A stretch of 64,000 nucleotides of DNA. Origin: Niallia taxi (GTDB lineage Bacteria; Bacillota; Bacilli; Bacillales; Cytobacillaceae). The notes beneath the pieces are model-generated. The model saw only the letters and a program-made list of their open reading frames with translations, did no database searches and was not told the DNA's origin. Position numbers and translations under genes: made by a program. The DNA lies in NCBI RefSeq assembly GCF_004005475.1, contig NZ_RZTZ01000004.1, positions 1 to 64,000 on the forward strand. The letters run 5' to 3'. Positions 17,231 to 26,582 of the stretch are shown piece by piece. Position 1 is the first letter of the stretch. Each line of letters starts with the position of its first letter.

Positions 17231-17567
17231 ATATAATTCTCCTAGTCTTTTTGATGATTTTAATTGTGTTTATCTGAATAGTTGAAGTACTATAATATTT
17301 CGCCGTAACAATGAATTTTTCCTTTTTTAATGAATAGAATTCAATCCTTGCCAAAAAGTTTAGTTACTTATCCTCGAAGTACGCACACTTATAAACCTAA
17401 TTCCCCTTTTCCACAGCTATATATTTATCATAAAAAACACCTTGTGTTGTGAAAAGATAAGGACTAAGCCAAAGACTGCCTATCCCTAAAGGAAAGCTGA
17501 CAACAATTCCCCATCCAATAAAACTAAGATTCAACATGAAGTACCTTATACTAAGCATTATGGAACA
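17231..17567. other. Intergenic region, 337 bp
   Basis: Upstream region of the ROK kinase and 3' flank of the MocR gene. No open frame with a ribosome binding site and no clear operator or repeat. Confidence 0.45.
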
Positions 17568-17600
17568 CAAAAAAGCCGAATGACCTATTAGTCACTCAGC
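17568..17600 (-). terminator. Terminator of the MocR regulator gene
   Basis: On the minus strand GCTGAGTGAC, loop TAATAG, GTCATTCGGC then TTTTTTGT. The stem has two mismatches but the T run is good. Confidence 0.75.
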
Positions 17601-17631
17601 GATTACCAATATTTTAAACATCCAATCATGG

Positions 17632-19071
17632 TTAGCTGGTTATTTTCCCCAATGCCTTTGCCAGTCTTTTGATACCAATAGGAATTTCCTCATCACTAGC
17701 TTTTCCATATGTAAGACGCATAAAGCCTGACTTTGTGCCAAGGATAGAGCCTGGTGTAAATATAACTCCTTCCTCTATTGACTGTTCCAATAGTTTAATT
17801 TCGTCAATGCCCATCTTTAACCTGCACCACAAGTGTATTCCGCCATGTGGAAAGAAATAATCAACTTGGTCTTGCAATAACTCTGTTATGCTCTTTATCA
17901 TTTTATCTCTTTTTTGTTCGAGCCTAATCTTTAAGGATTGAATATGCGTTTCAAAGTATTCAGAACGAAGAAATTCATTGCCTAACCACTGTGAAAAAAT
18001 AGAATGTCCAAAATCAAATTGCTGCTTAGCATCGGAAAGTCTTTCAATAACTGGCTGAGGTCCGATTACCCAGCCAATTCTAAAGCCTGATGCGGCAATT
18101 TTGGTTAAGGAGCTTATGTACAATACATTTCCGTTTTCATCTAAAGACTTCAATGTTGCTGTATCTTCCCCTGTGTAGTTAAGGAGGCTGTATGGATCAT
18201 CCTCCACAATCGGTATGCCAAATTCAGAGGACAGATCTAATATTCTTTTTCGTTTTGCGACAGACAGCAATGTTCCTGTAGGATTTTGAAAAATAGGGTT
18301 AAGAAAAATCATTTTTATTTGGTGCTTTTTGTGCAGATCAATTAGGTCCTCTGGGTTAAAACCATTTTTATTTATATCCAAATGGAACACATTCAGCCCT
18401 GCTGACTTGAATATCGGCAGACTGTAATGATAAGACGGATTTTCGATCACTACTGCATCTCCTGGCTTAAGCAAACATTCAATAATCAAGTGTATTGCCT
18501 GCTGGGCTCCTGAGGTAACGAGAATAGATTCTGGTTTGGCATTAATCCCTTTATATCGCTTCACATGCTCTCCAATCGTTTCTCTCAAGCCGATATTCCC
18601 TTGAGGATGATCATAGCCTAAATGCCCTGAAAATTCTCCAGATTTAATAATCTTACGAACATATTCATCTGGCATTAGTTCATCGGACAGCTCACCACTG
18701 GCAAAATTCACAAGAGTTTCTTCTTCAGAAATATTTCTAATGCGCTGAGCAACAGGCATATTAGCCTGAAATGACCCTCTTTCAATATACTTATTCCAGC
18801 TCGGAATCCGTTTTTTCGCCAGCCCCCATATATCCTTGCTGACAACCGTGCCACTGCCTCTTCTTTTTTCTACAAGTCCATTTGCCTCAAGCTCCGCATA
18901 TGCAGAAACAATCGTACTGCGGTTAACCTTATAAGCCTCTGCAAGCTTGCGCTCGGACGGCAATGGTTTATCAATCGGAAACAGTCCATTTTGAATGCCT
19001 TTTTCCATATAATCTGCAATTTGTTTATATACTGCCTTACTGTTATTTTTATCTGGTTTCCATTCCATCAA
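17632..19071 (-). CDS. MocR/PdxR-family GntR-aminotransferase regulator
   Basis: Regulator of 479 residues. Residues 1-75 form a GntR winged helix (PSERKLAEAYKVNRSTIVSAYAELEANGLV). Residues 115-475 form a fold-type I aminotransferase domain with PLP-binding Lys in SSLTKIAASGFRIGW and the upstream NPSYH and ENPIFQNPTG-like region. Such proteins bind PLP and sense an amino compound or PLP itself. The target is not evident: catalase lies upstream in the same direction, with a terminator between them. ATG tandem at the start, either usable. Confidence 0.9.
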   Translation of the reverse strand: MMEWKPDKNNSKAVYKQIADYMEKGIQNGLFPIDKPLPSERKLAEAYKVNRSTIVSAYAELEANGLVEKRRGSGTVVSKDIWGLAKKRIPSWNKYIERGSFQANMPVAQRIRNISEEETLVNFASGELSDELMPDEYVRKIIKSGEFSGHLGYDHPQGNIGLRETIGEHVKRYKGINAKPESILVTSGAQQAIHLIIECLLKPGDAVVIENPSYHYSLPIFKSAGLNVFHLDINKNGFNPEDLIDLHKKHQIKMIFLNPIFQNPTGTLLSVAKRKRILDLSSEFGIPIVEDDPYSLLNYTGEDTATLKSLDENGNVLYISSLTKIAASGFRIGWVIGPQPVIERLSDAKQQFDFGHSIFSQWLGNEFLRSEYFETHIQSLKIRLEQKRDKMIKSITELLQDQVDYFFPHGGIHLWCRLKMGIDEIKLLEQSIEEGVIFTPGSILGTKSGFMRLTYGKASDEEIPIGIKRLAKALGKITS

Positions 19072-19169
19072 ATTAAATCTCCAGCTTAAATAATTTTTTT
19101 ATATACTTATCTTAATATATCACCCATTGTTTTAACCATCCAATTTAGAATGAAATAAACCCGCCAATT

Positions 19170-19205
19170 AAAAAAAGACCAGGTTTCACTAACCTGATCT
19201 TTTTA
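19170..19205. terminator. Terminator of the catalase gene
   Basis: AAAAAAGACCAGGTT, loop TCACT, AACCTGATCTTTTT. It has runs on both sides and lies between catalase and the MocR start. Confidence 0.85.
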
Positions 19206-19263
19206 ACATCAATAAGGATCTGCTTCATGACCTTTTTCAACCGCTTTTTCTGATGCTATTTCA

Positions 19264-20799
19264 CTATCTTTGTTTCCTAATGGATGGCTGCTCTGTCTGT
19301 TGATTTTCATTGGCAGCATTGGTCAATCCTTCTCGCAGACGGCGGCCGTATTCCTCGTCTGCCTCTTCTGCAAGAGCAATCATTGCATCCTGAATTCTTT
19401 GATCGCATTGAGACAGATCTCCGACAAGATTGGATATTAATTCATCCTTCTCCCAATGTTCAAATTCTCTATACGTCTGGCCCGCTTGTTTTGTATTGTC
19501 ATTGCGGTCAATCGATTCGCGAACAAGCTTGCCCGCAACCGTCGGTGTGTATTCCTTGCCGGCAGGTTCTGCTTCTTTTAAACCGCCGAGAATAGACGGT
19601 TCATAGTTAATATGCTTGTCCTTCCGATCCACATGATATTGCATTTGACCGCCGCTTTGATTAGTAGCAACCTGCTTCTTCGGCGCATTAATCGGCAATT
19701 GCAGATAGTTCGCTCCTACACGGTGGCGCTGTGTATCGGAATAAGAGAAGGTGCGTCCTTGCAGCATTTTATCATCAGAGAACTCTAATCCGTCAACAAG
19801 GACACCTGTCCCGAAGGCTACCTGCTCTACTTCTGCAAAATAATCCTCTGGATTTTTGTCTAACACCATCTTCCCAACTGGAATCCAAGGAAACTGGTCA
19901 TTTGGCCATAGCTTTGTATCGTCAAGTGGATCGAAATCCAGCTCAGGATGTTCATCATCGCTCATGATTTGCACCAACAGCTCCCATTCTGGGTAATCTC
20001 CTTGTTCAATGGCATTATATAAGTCTTGTGTAGCATGATTGAAATTTGTAGACTGGATTTCATTAGCTTCCTTTTGTGCAAGATTCTTTATGCCTTGCTT
20101 TGGTTCCCAATGATACTTCACCAAGACAGCCTCTCCTTCACTGTTGACCCATTTGTATGTATTAACACCAGAACCCTGCATCATACGATAATTAGCAGGA
20201 ATTCCCCAAGGTGAATAAACAAATGTTACCATATGGAATGTTTCTGGTGAGCTCGCACAAAAATCAAAGAACCTTTCTGGACTTTGGATATTTGTTACCG
20301 GATCTGGCTTAAAGGCATGAATCATATCAGGAAACTTCATAGCATCGCGAATAAAGAATATTTTCAGGTTATTACCTACAAGATCCCAGTTTCCGTCTTC
20401 TGTATAAAATTTAACAGCAAAGCCCCGTGGATCTCGAAGTGTCTCAGGTGAGTGCCCGCCATGGATTACAGAAGAAAAACGGACAAATACTGGTGTACGC
20501 TTGCCTTTTTCCTGAAAAAGCTTTGCACGTGTATATTTAGAAATATGTTCATCTCCTGCTGTACCATATGACTCAAAATAGCCATGAGCACCGGCCCCAC
20601 GAGCATGAACTACACGTTCAGGAACTCGTTCTCTGTCAAAATGACTAATCTTTTCGATAAAATTGTAATTTTCCAATGTGGCTGGACCTCTATTGCCTAC
20701 TGTCCGAATATTTTGGTTATTCGTTACAGGGTGACCCTGCCTGTTTGTCAAAGTATTGTCATTTTCATGATTCTTTTCATGTTTTGACTGATTATCCAT
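19264..20799 (-). CDS. katA: Monofunctional haem catalase
   Basis: Small-subunit clade catalase of 511 residues that splits hydrogen peroxide in the cytoplasm. Active-site His lies in [15 protein letters not shown] (about residue 60). The distal Asn is in [12 protein letters not shown]. The haem-ligand Tyr is in [15 protein letters not shown] disordered N-terminal stretch of about 30 residues precedes the core. The frame is open to 20814, but GGGAGGAAG overlaps those codons and points to the ATG at 20799. I could not identify a convincing PerR box upstream, although an AT-rich TTATTATTAAATAA segment is present. Confidence 0.95.
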   Translation of the reverse strand: MDNQSKHEKNHENDNTLTNRQGHPVTNNQNIRTVGNRGPATLENYNFIEKISHFDRERVPERVVHARGAGAHGYFESYGTAGDEHISKYTRAKLFQEKGKRTPVFVRFSSVIHGGHSPETLRDPRGFAVKFYTEDGNWDLVGNNLKIFFIRDAMKFPDMIHAFKPDPVTNIQSPERFFDFCASSPETFHMVTFVYSPWGIPANYRMMQGSGVNTYKWVNSEGEAVLVKYHWEPKQGIKNLAQKEANEIQSTNFNHATQDLYNAIEQGDYPEWELLVQIMSDDEHPELDFDPLDDTKLWPNDQFPWIPVGKMVLDKNPEDYFAEVEQVAFGTGVLVDGLEFSDDKMLQGRTFSYSDTQRHRVGANYLQLPINAPKKQVATNQSGGQMQYHVDRKDKHINYEPSILGGLKEAEPAGKEYTPTVAGKLVRESIDRNDNTKQAGQTYREFEHWEKDELISNLVGDLSQCDQRIQDAMIALAEEADEEYGRRLREGLTNAANENQQTEQPSIRKQR

Positions 20800-20899
20800 T
20801 TTTCTTCCTCCCATTCTCCATCATTATTTGAACATAACTCGTCACTACGAAACTACTACCCTATCTTCATTAAAATAATCCTTATTTAATAATAAATAT

Positions 20900-20930
20900 A
20901 AAAAAGCACAAGGATAGTTTCCTTGCGCTT
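20900..20930 (-). terminator. Terminator of the Excalibur-domain gene
   Basis: AAAAAAGCACAAGGA, loop, TTCCTTGCGCTT. On the minus strand it ends in TTTTTT a few bases past the stop codon. Confidence 0.8.
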
Positions 20931-20942
20931 CTTACCTAACTA

Positions 20943-21668
20943 TTATCTTTCACAAGCATAGTTATCCTTGTCTCTATCCATTTTCGATTGATACGCTGGA
21001 TGTGAGGAATCTACTCCATTTGGATATACTGCTCGCAGCTCTGTACAGTTCGCAAAGTACTCAGAACCACTGCTTGAAGATGTTGTACTTGCTGTAGTTT
21101 GGTTTGAAGATGATTGACTTGAAACATTAGCAGAAGCAGATGCTGCCTCTTTTTTAGCACTTGCTAAATCACCTTCTAAATCACTTATATTACTCTTTAA
21201 GGTTTTAATTTCCTTCTCCAAATCCGTTACTTTTTCTTCTAGCTTCTTTTTATCTTTTTCCAAGGATTCTTTTTGATCATTCAGATCCTTTTCCGCTGAA
21301 GATCCATCTTCCACCTTTGAGCTTAGTTCTTTATTATCTGCAGTCAAATCTTTATTTTTTGAAGTTAGTTCAACATTAGTAGAATCTAACTCCGTCAGTT
21401 TGGAGTTGAGTTTTTTTACTTCTGCCTGCAATTTTGTATTAGCCTCTAAAGAGTCATTTAATTTTTGAGTTTCTCCACTATCAATATATGGAACCCCTAA
21501 AGAAAAAAATAAAATGCCCCCAATTAAAGGGATTAAAAGAAGAAGCTTTGAAATTCTCTTTTGTCTGTTTTTAAGCTTCCTAATAAAATGAAACACCAAA
21601 TAAAAAATTGCAAAAATAAATAAAAACAAACCGATGTAAGCTAATGATTCCAAAATTAAGCACCCCAA
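20943..21668 (-). CDS. Membrane coiled-coil protein with Excalibur domain
   Basis: Protein of 241 residues. Two membrane helices lie near the N-terminus (about residues 5-28 and 40-60) with a basic linker. A long heptad-rich coiled coil follows (about 70-170, with repeated LDSTNVELTSKNKDL-type segments), then a Ser/Thr-rich stretch and the Excalibur calcium-binding domain at 200-241 (YFANCTELRAVYPNG, then MDRDKDNYACE). In Excalibur the DxDxDG-like loop sits between two Cys, here in FANC and YACE. This suggests an anchored, surface-exposed protein that may bind calcium; the actual role is unknown. Monocistronic. Confidence 0.85.
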   Translation of the reverse strand: MGCLILESLAYIGLFLFIFAIFYLVFHFIRKLKNRQKRISKLLLLIPLIGGILFFSLGVPYIDSGETQKLNDSLEANTKLQAEVKKLNSKLTELDSTNVELTSKNKDLTADNKELSSKVEDGSSAEKDLNDQKESLEKDKKKLEEKVTDLEKEIKTLKSNISDLEGDLASAKKEAASASANVSSQSSSNQTTASTTSSSSGSEYFANCTELRAVYPNGVDSSHPAYQSKMDRDKDNYACER

Positions 21669-21865
21669 TAAAATATAGTAAAATGGTAATCTTTCTCTTA
21701 CATGTTACTTTATTACTAGTTTTACCGCTACTATTTCTTGTCAGAAAAGCAAAAAATTATTTCAATAAAACTATTTACTTTTGTTGAATTCTGTCATTAC
21801 ATACTATTTTCTATCAACTGGAAAAACAATTTAGTATAATTGTATTATTCTAGATTGAAGGAGAT

Positions 21866-22585
21866 ATGCTTTTGAAGAAACTCATCAAGAATAAATATAT
21901 ATGGACTTTTGTGACATACCTGTTTATCATGACAATCTTGCCTATCGGAATCCAGCTGCTTTTGGACTTGTTTGGAGTGGGGACAACAAAGAGCATTTCA
22001 TTTGGAGACTATCAAATCAGTACCGCAATGCTGAGCGTTATCCTTAACTTTCTCATTCTGTTCATCATTCTAGGGTTCATCATTTTCCTTTATTTCAAAA
22101 CATCTTTATTTCAATGGAGAAAACCGAACGTAAAGGGGAAGGATTTCCTTTATGCCATCTTTGTTTTTTTCGGAGGAAAATTTATAACCGTCATTGTGAT
22201 GGTCATAATTGCTTTGTTGTTTGGTCTAAATATGGAGGAAGCTCCCCAAAATCAACAAGCGGTAGAGGTATTAATTCATACTAGCTATATTACGATTATT
22301 CAAGTGACCATACTTGCTCCAATTATTGAAGAATTTTTCTTCCGAAAAGTTATCATTGGCCATGTTTTTTCCAAATACAAATATGTGGGCCTTATTTTCA
22401 GCTCCCTTTTGTTTGGTGGAATGCATATGATGGCTGGTTTCTCTTTAACTGGAATGATTTTGTATAGCGGTTTAGGGTTTTTCTTGGGACTCGTTTATAT
22501 AAGAACAAACCGTATTGAAACGTCAATTATTGCTCATGGTTTTAATAACTTGGTATCTTACTTATTAGTGCTGTTAATTCGATGA
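21866..22585 (+). CDS. CPBP-family intramembrane metalloprotease (Abi/CAAX type)
   Basis: Integral membrane protein of 239 residues with about seven helices. Protease motifs are present: EEFFFR (motif 1, about residues 158-163), GGMHM (motif 2) and HGFNN near the C-terminus (motif 3). In bacteria such proteins act in bacteriocin immunity, sporulation membrane proteolysis or protein processing; which applies here is unknown. It is alone, and its neighbours are an Excalibur protein and the cystine ABC importer, read differently. GGAGATATG precedes the annotated TTG-like start region; an ATG-free start is possible. Confidence 0.87.
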   Translation: MLLKKLIKNKYIWTFVTYLFIMTILPIGIQLLLDLFGVGTTKSISFGDYQISTAMLSVILNFLILFIILGFIIFLYFKTSLFQWRKPNVKGKDFLYAIFVFFGGKFITVIVMVIIALLFGLNMEEAPQNQQAVEVLIHTSYITIIQVTILAPIIEEFFFRKVIIGHVFSKYKYVGLIFSSLLFGGMHMMAGFSLTGMILYSGLGFFLGLVYIRTNRIETSIIAHGFNNLVSYLLVLLIR

Positions 22586-22593
22586 AATAAAAA

Positions 22594-22622
22594 ACACTCC
22601 CTTTTTCAGCCAATGGGAGTGT
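22594..22622 (+). terminator. Terminator of the CPBP protease gene
   Basis: ACACTCCC, 13-nt loop, GGGAGTGT, shortly past the stop. The T tract after the stem is poor. Confidence 0.6.
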
Positions 22623-22631
22623 AATTGAAAA

Positions 22632-22663
22632 CAAAGCTTTATTTCCAGCGAAATAAAGCTTTG
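22632..22663. terminator. Terminator at the end of the sulfur cluster
   Basis: AAAGCTTTATTT, loop CCAGCG, AAATAAAGCTTT is a perfect 12-bp stem between two converging operons. On the minus strand it follows tcyN directly. Confidence 0.8.
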
Positions 22664-22667
22664 TTTA

Positions 22668-23408
22668 TTATCTTTCATAAGCAAAACGGGCTAGAAACTG
22701 CTTTGTCCGTTCCTCTTTTGTTTGTTCGAATACTTCTTTAGGAGTACCTTGTTCAACAATGACACCATCCTCCATAAAGATGATTCTGTCAGCGATATCA
22801 TAGGCAAAGCTCATTTCATGTGTAACGATAACCATCGTTACTCCTTCTTCGGCAACCTTTTTAATTACCTCTAATGTTTCTCCGACAAGTTCGGGATCAA
22901 GAGCCGAAGTAGGCTCATCAAACAAGATAACCTCCGGGTTTAGAGCCAATGCTCTTGCAATTCCGACACGCTGCTGCTGTCCGCCGGAAAGCTGGTGTGG
23001 ATAGGAGTCTTCCTTCCCCTTTAAACCAACCTTTTCTAATAGCTCTAAGCCCTTATTATATGCAGCCGCCTTTGACACCTTTCTTGCGATTACAAGACCC
23101 TCCATAATATTTTCTATTGCTGTCCTATGAAGAAAAAGGTCATATTGCTGAAAGACCATTGCTGTTTTTCGGCGAATTTCCAGGATATCCTTAGAGCTTG
23201 CCTTTTTAAAGTGGACTTTTTTATCACTAATGGTTAGCTCACCGTCATCTGCTCGTTCAAGAAAGTTTAAGCATCTTAAAAAAGTGGTTTTGCCTGAACC
23301 GCTTGGACCTAGAATGACAACAACCTCACCTTTTTTAATTTCCAAGTCAACACCTTTAATAATTTCATTCTTCCCGAAACTTTTGGAGATATTTTTAATT
23401 GTAATCAT
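22668..23408 (-). CDS. tcyN: Cystine/amino-acid ABC transporter ATPase (TcyN-like)
   Basis: Peripheral ATPase of 246 residues in the polar amino acid (PAAT) family. Walker [10 protein letters not shown] (about residues 34-42), signature LSGGQQQR, Walker [13 protein letters not shown], and H-loop VTHEM are all intact. It powers the two TcyL/TcyM-like permeases. It is the last gene of the long leftward sulfur cluster, and its ATG overlaps the permease stop by 4 bp. The resemblance to TcyN is judged from family and context rather than a search. Confidence 0.88.
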   Translation of the reverse strand: MITIKNISKSFGKNEIIKGVDLEIKKGEVVVILGPSGSGKTTFLRCLNFLERADDGELTISDKKVHFKKASSKDILEIRRKTAMVFQQYDLFLHRTAIENIMEGLVIARKVSKAAAYNKGLELLEKVGLKGKEDSYPHQLSGGQQQRVGIARALALNPEVILFDEPTSALDPELVGETLEVIKKVAEEGVTMVIVTHEMSFAYDIADRIIFMEDGVIVEQGTPKEVFEQTKEERTKQFLARFAYER

Positions 23409-24115
23409 GCGAAGCTTCTCCTTTTGCTGCGGCTGAAATAACGCTCATAGCCGGATGATATTCCTTCAAGTGCAGCACACATTGGCCAGTAGATTAACGA
23501 TACAGCCACATACGCTTCAAGGAAACGGTAGTTAACATTTGCCTCAATCAGAGCACCGTTTAATATATCTACAACGGAAACCATGGAAACTAGTGAAGAA
23601 GCCTTAATAAGAGAAATTAATGTGCTGTTTATCATCGGGAAGGCAATAGGAAATACTTGTGGGATCACTACTCTCTTAATGACCTGCACTCTTGATAATC
23701 CTACCGAATAGGCAGCATCGAACTGGCCCTTCGGAATGGCTGTTAGCGCCCCTCTGAATATCTCTGACAGACCGCTTGTTGCGTATAAGGTTAAGGCAAA
23801 AATCGCAACCCACCTTCTATCAATATTCTTAAAGCTTATGTCCCAGGACATGGACTTTGCTAGCTGCTCCAGCATATCTGAACTGATAATATACGTAACC
23901 AATAAGATAAGAATAACGGGAATTGCTTTAAAGACAGTCACAAACCATTTGAAAAATGTGGAAAGGACAGGGATTTTATAAAAACGTACAAGTGCAATAA
24001 CAAGACCAATTACAGATCCTAGCAGGAGCGGCACGAACCCTAACAGCAGCGTTGTTGGCAGATAATGCAATGCAGCTGTAAATGCCTTAAACATAAATGG
24101 GAAATCGAAGTCCAT
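23405..24115 (-). CDS. tcyM: Cystine/amino-acid ABC permease (TcyM-like)
   Basis: Permease of 236 residues with about five helices of the HisM/GlnP type. The ATPase-contact region is [24 protein letters not shown], the EAA-like loop at about residues 143-166. It begins [23 protein letters not shown], the usual start of TcyM relatives. It pairs with the second permease encoded two genes upstream and overlaps the ATPase gene by 4 bp. The cluster, with its CmoJ/CmoO-like and SnaA-like genes, makes import of cystine or S-substituted cysteines the likely function. Confidence 0.87.
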   Translation of the reverse strand: MDFDFPFMFKAFTAALHYLPTTLLLGFVPLLLGSVIGLVIALVRFYKIPVLSTFFKWFVTVFKAIPVILILLVTYIISSDMLEQLAKSMSWDISFKNIDRRWVAIFALTLYATSGLSEIFRGALTAIPKGQFDAAYSVGLSRVQVIKRVVIPQVFPIAFPMINSTLISLIKASSLVSMVSVVDILNGALIEANVNYRFLEAYVAVSLIYWPMCAALEGISSGYERYFSRSKRRSFA

Positions 24116-24132
24116 TTATACCTCCTCCTTTC

Positions 24133-24966
24133 TTATTTCGTATAATCTGCTCCAAGAACCTCTTTAGATATTTTGGAAAGCTTCCCTTCATCAATTAATT
24201 CTTCAAGGGCACCGTCTATATCTTCCTGGAGCTTCGTATCATCCTTGCTGTAAAGATAATATGTTTTAGAAACATAGGCAGGCTCTCCTAATGTTTTTAA
24301 ATCAGCTTTAAATTGCTCATTTAATTTGTTTACATCGAACTTAGTCAGCAATGTTGCATCTATTGTTCCTGTCTGAAGATCCTTGACAAGTACTTCATTT
24401 GATCCGCTGCCGTACACAATATCGATCTTATTATCATGCTCTTTGTTGTATTGCTCCAATATATAGGCATGATTGCTTCCTGTTGATGTGTAAACTGTTT
24501 TTCCTGCCAAATCATCTAATGACTGGAAGTTGTTTTTTGAGTTTGCGTCAACAACGATATAACTTGTATAGTCTGTGTAGCCTACTTTCCCATACAAATA
24601 TTTGGCCTGTCTTTCATCATTGATTTCATACTGATGTGCTGCCAAATCAATTTTATTTGCATCAAGTGCTGGTAAAATATTTTTAAATTCATATGACTCA
24701 TATTTAAATTTATATTGTGGCAGCTTTTCATCAACTGCATCAAGAACAGCTTTTTCATAGCCTGTTAATTTTCCATTTTCATCCAAATACACAAAAGGCT
24801 GATATGCATTTCCAGTTCCGACGATAATTTCCTTTGCATCAGAATCATTGTTCTCTGCGCTGGCACTTTCTGTGCTTTCACCGTTACCGCAGCCCGCAAG
24901 TACTAATCCAAGCGCAGCAGTTATTCCAATAATCTTCCAAGACTTATATTTCGGCACGATTCTCAT
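24133..24966 (-). CDS. Amino-acid-binding lipoprotein of the Tcy system
   Basis: Solute-binding protein of about 277 residues (SBP_bac_3 family). The lipobox LAGC lies at the end of the hydrophobic segment GITAALGLVLAGCG. The mature part carries VGTGNAYQPFVYLDENGKLTGYEKAVLDAV, the conserved N-lobe of PAAT binding proteins, and LDDLAGKTVYTSTGS, the second signature. It matches TcyJ/TcyK in role, but only one is encoded where B. subtilis has two. The frame extends to 24984; the Met at 24966 is better placed, since no ribosome binding site precedes the first. Confidence 0.87.
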   Translation of the reverse strand: MRIVPKYKSWKIIGITAALGLVLAGCGNGESTESASAENNDSDAKEIIVGTGNAYQPFVYLDENGKLTGYEKAVLDAVDEKLPQYKFKYESYEFKNILPALDANKIDLAAHQYEINDERQAKYLYGKVGYTDYTSYIVVDANSKNNFQSLDDLAGKTVYTSTGSNHAYILEQYNKEHDNKIDIVYGSGSNEVLVKDLQTGTIDATLLTKFDVNKLNEQFKADLKTLGEPAYVSKTYYLYSKDDTKLQEDIDGALEELIDEGKLSKISKEVLGADYTK

Positions 24967-24989
24967 GCTATTTCCCACTTTCATCTGTT

Positions 24990-25757
24990 TTAATTTACTT
25001 TGTTTTTTCCATTTGGCAACAGCAGCAGCTTCTTGCCATTAGGTAAGATTGGTGTTCTGATGCTTTTTTTGCTTCTTTTTGGGTACCGATATTTCTTTTC
25101 TATCAAACCAAACAATTGCTCTAAGCCAATGCTCAATACGATAAAGATAACAGCGGCAATAAAATAACCTTCCATGACTCGATAGTATAAAGCTCCTAAA
25201 GTCTGAACCTTGCCCATGACATCTAATATTCCTAAAGAAAAGGCAAGAGAGGTGTCTTGCAGCAGGTTAATAATAGACGCTCCAAGGCTCGGCATTGCTA
25301 TCTTACTTGCTTGGGGTATTAGCACTCTTCGATATGTCTGCCCTTTTGTTAAACCTATTGAGGCTGCTGCTTCATACTGTGATGGAGGAACACTCAACAG
25401 GGAAGAACGGAAAATTTCAGAAAAGAACGCAGCTGCATTCAAGCCATAGGTTATATAGATGAAATAGATTTTTTCCCACTGCGATAGGTCAATCCCAATA
25501 GAACCGAGCAAACTGGGAAGACCGTAAAAAACGATGAACATTTGCACAAGTATCGGTGTTCCTCTTACAAAGGAAACATATACAATACTTAATTGGCTTA
25601 ATACAGGCACCTTTTCTATCCGAAGATAAGCAATCAGTAAACCTATAGCAGCTCCAATTAAGGTTGCGAATAATACGATCAAAAGGGTCGTAGGAAGGGC
25701 ACTCAACACTTTCGGGAAGAGGGTAATAACGTATTCCCATTTAAAAAACTCTCCCAT
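24990..25757 (-). CDS. tcyL: Cystine/amino-acid ABC permease (TcyL-like)
   Basis: Permease of 255 residues with five predicted helices of the PAAT type. The contact loop EAAASIGLTKGQTYRRVLIPQASKIAMPSLG (about residues 138-168) keeps the EAAxxxG pattern. The C-terminal 25 residues are very basic (KKYRYPKRSKKSIR) and then hydrophobic with repeated PNGKK segments, longer than usual. It lies directly upstream of the binding protein gene, so the order is permease, binding protein, permease, ATPase, which differs from the B. subtilis tcyJKLMN order. The operon continues from the acetyltransferase gene 19 bp upstream. Confidence 0.86.
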   Translation of the reverse strand: MGEFFKWEYVITLFPKVLSALPTTLLIVLFATLIGAAIGLLIAYLRIEKVPVLSQLSIVYVSFVRGTPILVQMFIVFYGLPSLLGSIGIDLSQWEKIYFIYITYGLNAAAFFSEIFRSSLLSVPPSQYEAAASIGLTKGQTYRRVLIPQASKIAMPSLGASIINLLQDTSLAFSLGILDVMGKVQTLGALYYRVMEGYFIAAVIFIVLSIGLEQLFGLIEKKYRYPKRSKKSIRTPILPNGKKLLLLPNGKNKVN

Positions 25758-25775
25758 GGGCTGCCTCCTTTCTTG

Positions 25776-26339
25776 TTATACAGAAGTCTTTTCCGCTTTA
25801 GCATCGCTAAACGGCGGTGTCCCGAGAATATTTTCATCGAAGCGTTCTGGAATCAATACTTTATACATCAGAATCCCAATGTCGCCATCGTTTTCATGCT
25901 GAAAATATTCCTTATACCCTTTCCGTTTATACATATCCAAAAGCCAAGGATGCTTTTTGCCAGAAGTTCCAAGCGTAAAAGCAGGTGCCTTAAATGTGTC
26001 TCGCAGCAATGTGTTTTCTACATATTCCAATAATTTATTTCCGATTCCCTGTCCGCTCAAGTCCGGTGCAGTTGCAAACCACCAAACAAATGGATAGCCT
26101 GACACTGGTGTGGTACTCTCCCAAGGAAAGCGGATCGTTAAAGTTGAGATAAGTCTGCCGTCCCGTTCTAAAACAACAGCAGTAGAATTGACGATATTCT
26201 CTGTTACCATTTCTAGCGTGGCTCTTGTGGATGGCCAGTTGATGCCAAGTTCTCCAACCGACTTGAATGCACTAGACAATAATTCTAGAAATGCTGGGGC
26301 GTCTTCTTTTGTTGCGATTCGAAAGATATCTTCACTCAT
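25776..26339 (-). CDS. GNAT acetyltransferase, SnaA-like
   Basis: Acetyltransferase of 187 residues. The acetyl-CoA motif is ATAPDLSGQGIGNKLLEYVE (about residues 89-108). SnaA/SnaB-type enzymes N-acetylate S-modified cysteines in the Bacillus pathway that salvages sulfur from alkylated cysteine. In B. subtilis snaA opens the operon with tcyJKLMN; here the gene lies directly upstream of the Tcy genes. That shared context is the main reason for the call, as GNAT sequences alone are not specific. The end is extended (GTPPFSDAKAEKTSV). Confidence 0.75.
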   Translation of the reverse strand: MSEDIFRIATKEDAPAFLELLSSAFKSVGELGINWPSTRATLEMVTENIVNSTAVVLERDGRLISTLTIRFPWESTTPVSGYPFVWWFATAPDLSGQGIGNKLLEYVENTLLRDTFKAPAFTLGTSGKKHPWLLDMYKRKGYKEYFQHENDGDIGILMYKVLIPERFDENILGTPPFSDAKAEKTSV

Positions 26340-26582
26340 ACAAATTCTCCATTCTGTGTATTTTTTAAAAGATATTGGTTTACTTCTAGTTATTAAAAGT
26401 CAAGTAGCATAATGCCGATCCTTTGATTAAGCCTCCGCTCCTTCCTTGCCTTTGTTTATATCCATGTATTCTTATTGGATATGTATAATATAATATGTTT
26501 TGCGCTTCTTGACTAATTAGTATTAATAAAGTGTTAATTCAATAAAACTAATAATCAATTAAAACCTATGTGCTTACTAGGT

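Noticed and set aside
20815-20899. PerR box upstream of catalase
   Set aside because: TTATTATTAAATAA resembles the consensus only in AT content; the 15-bp dyad is not convincing.
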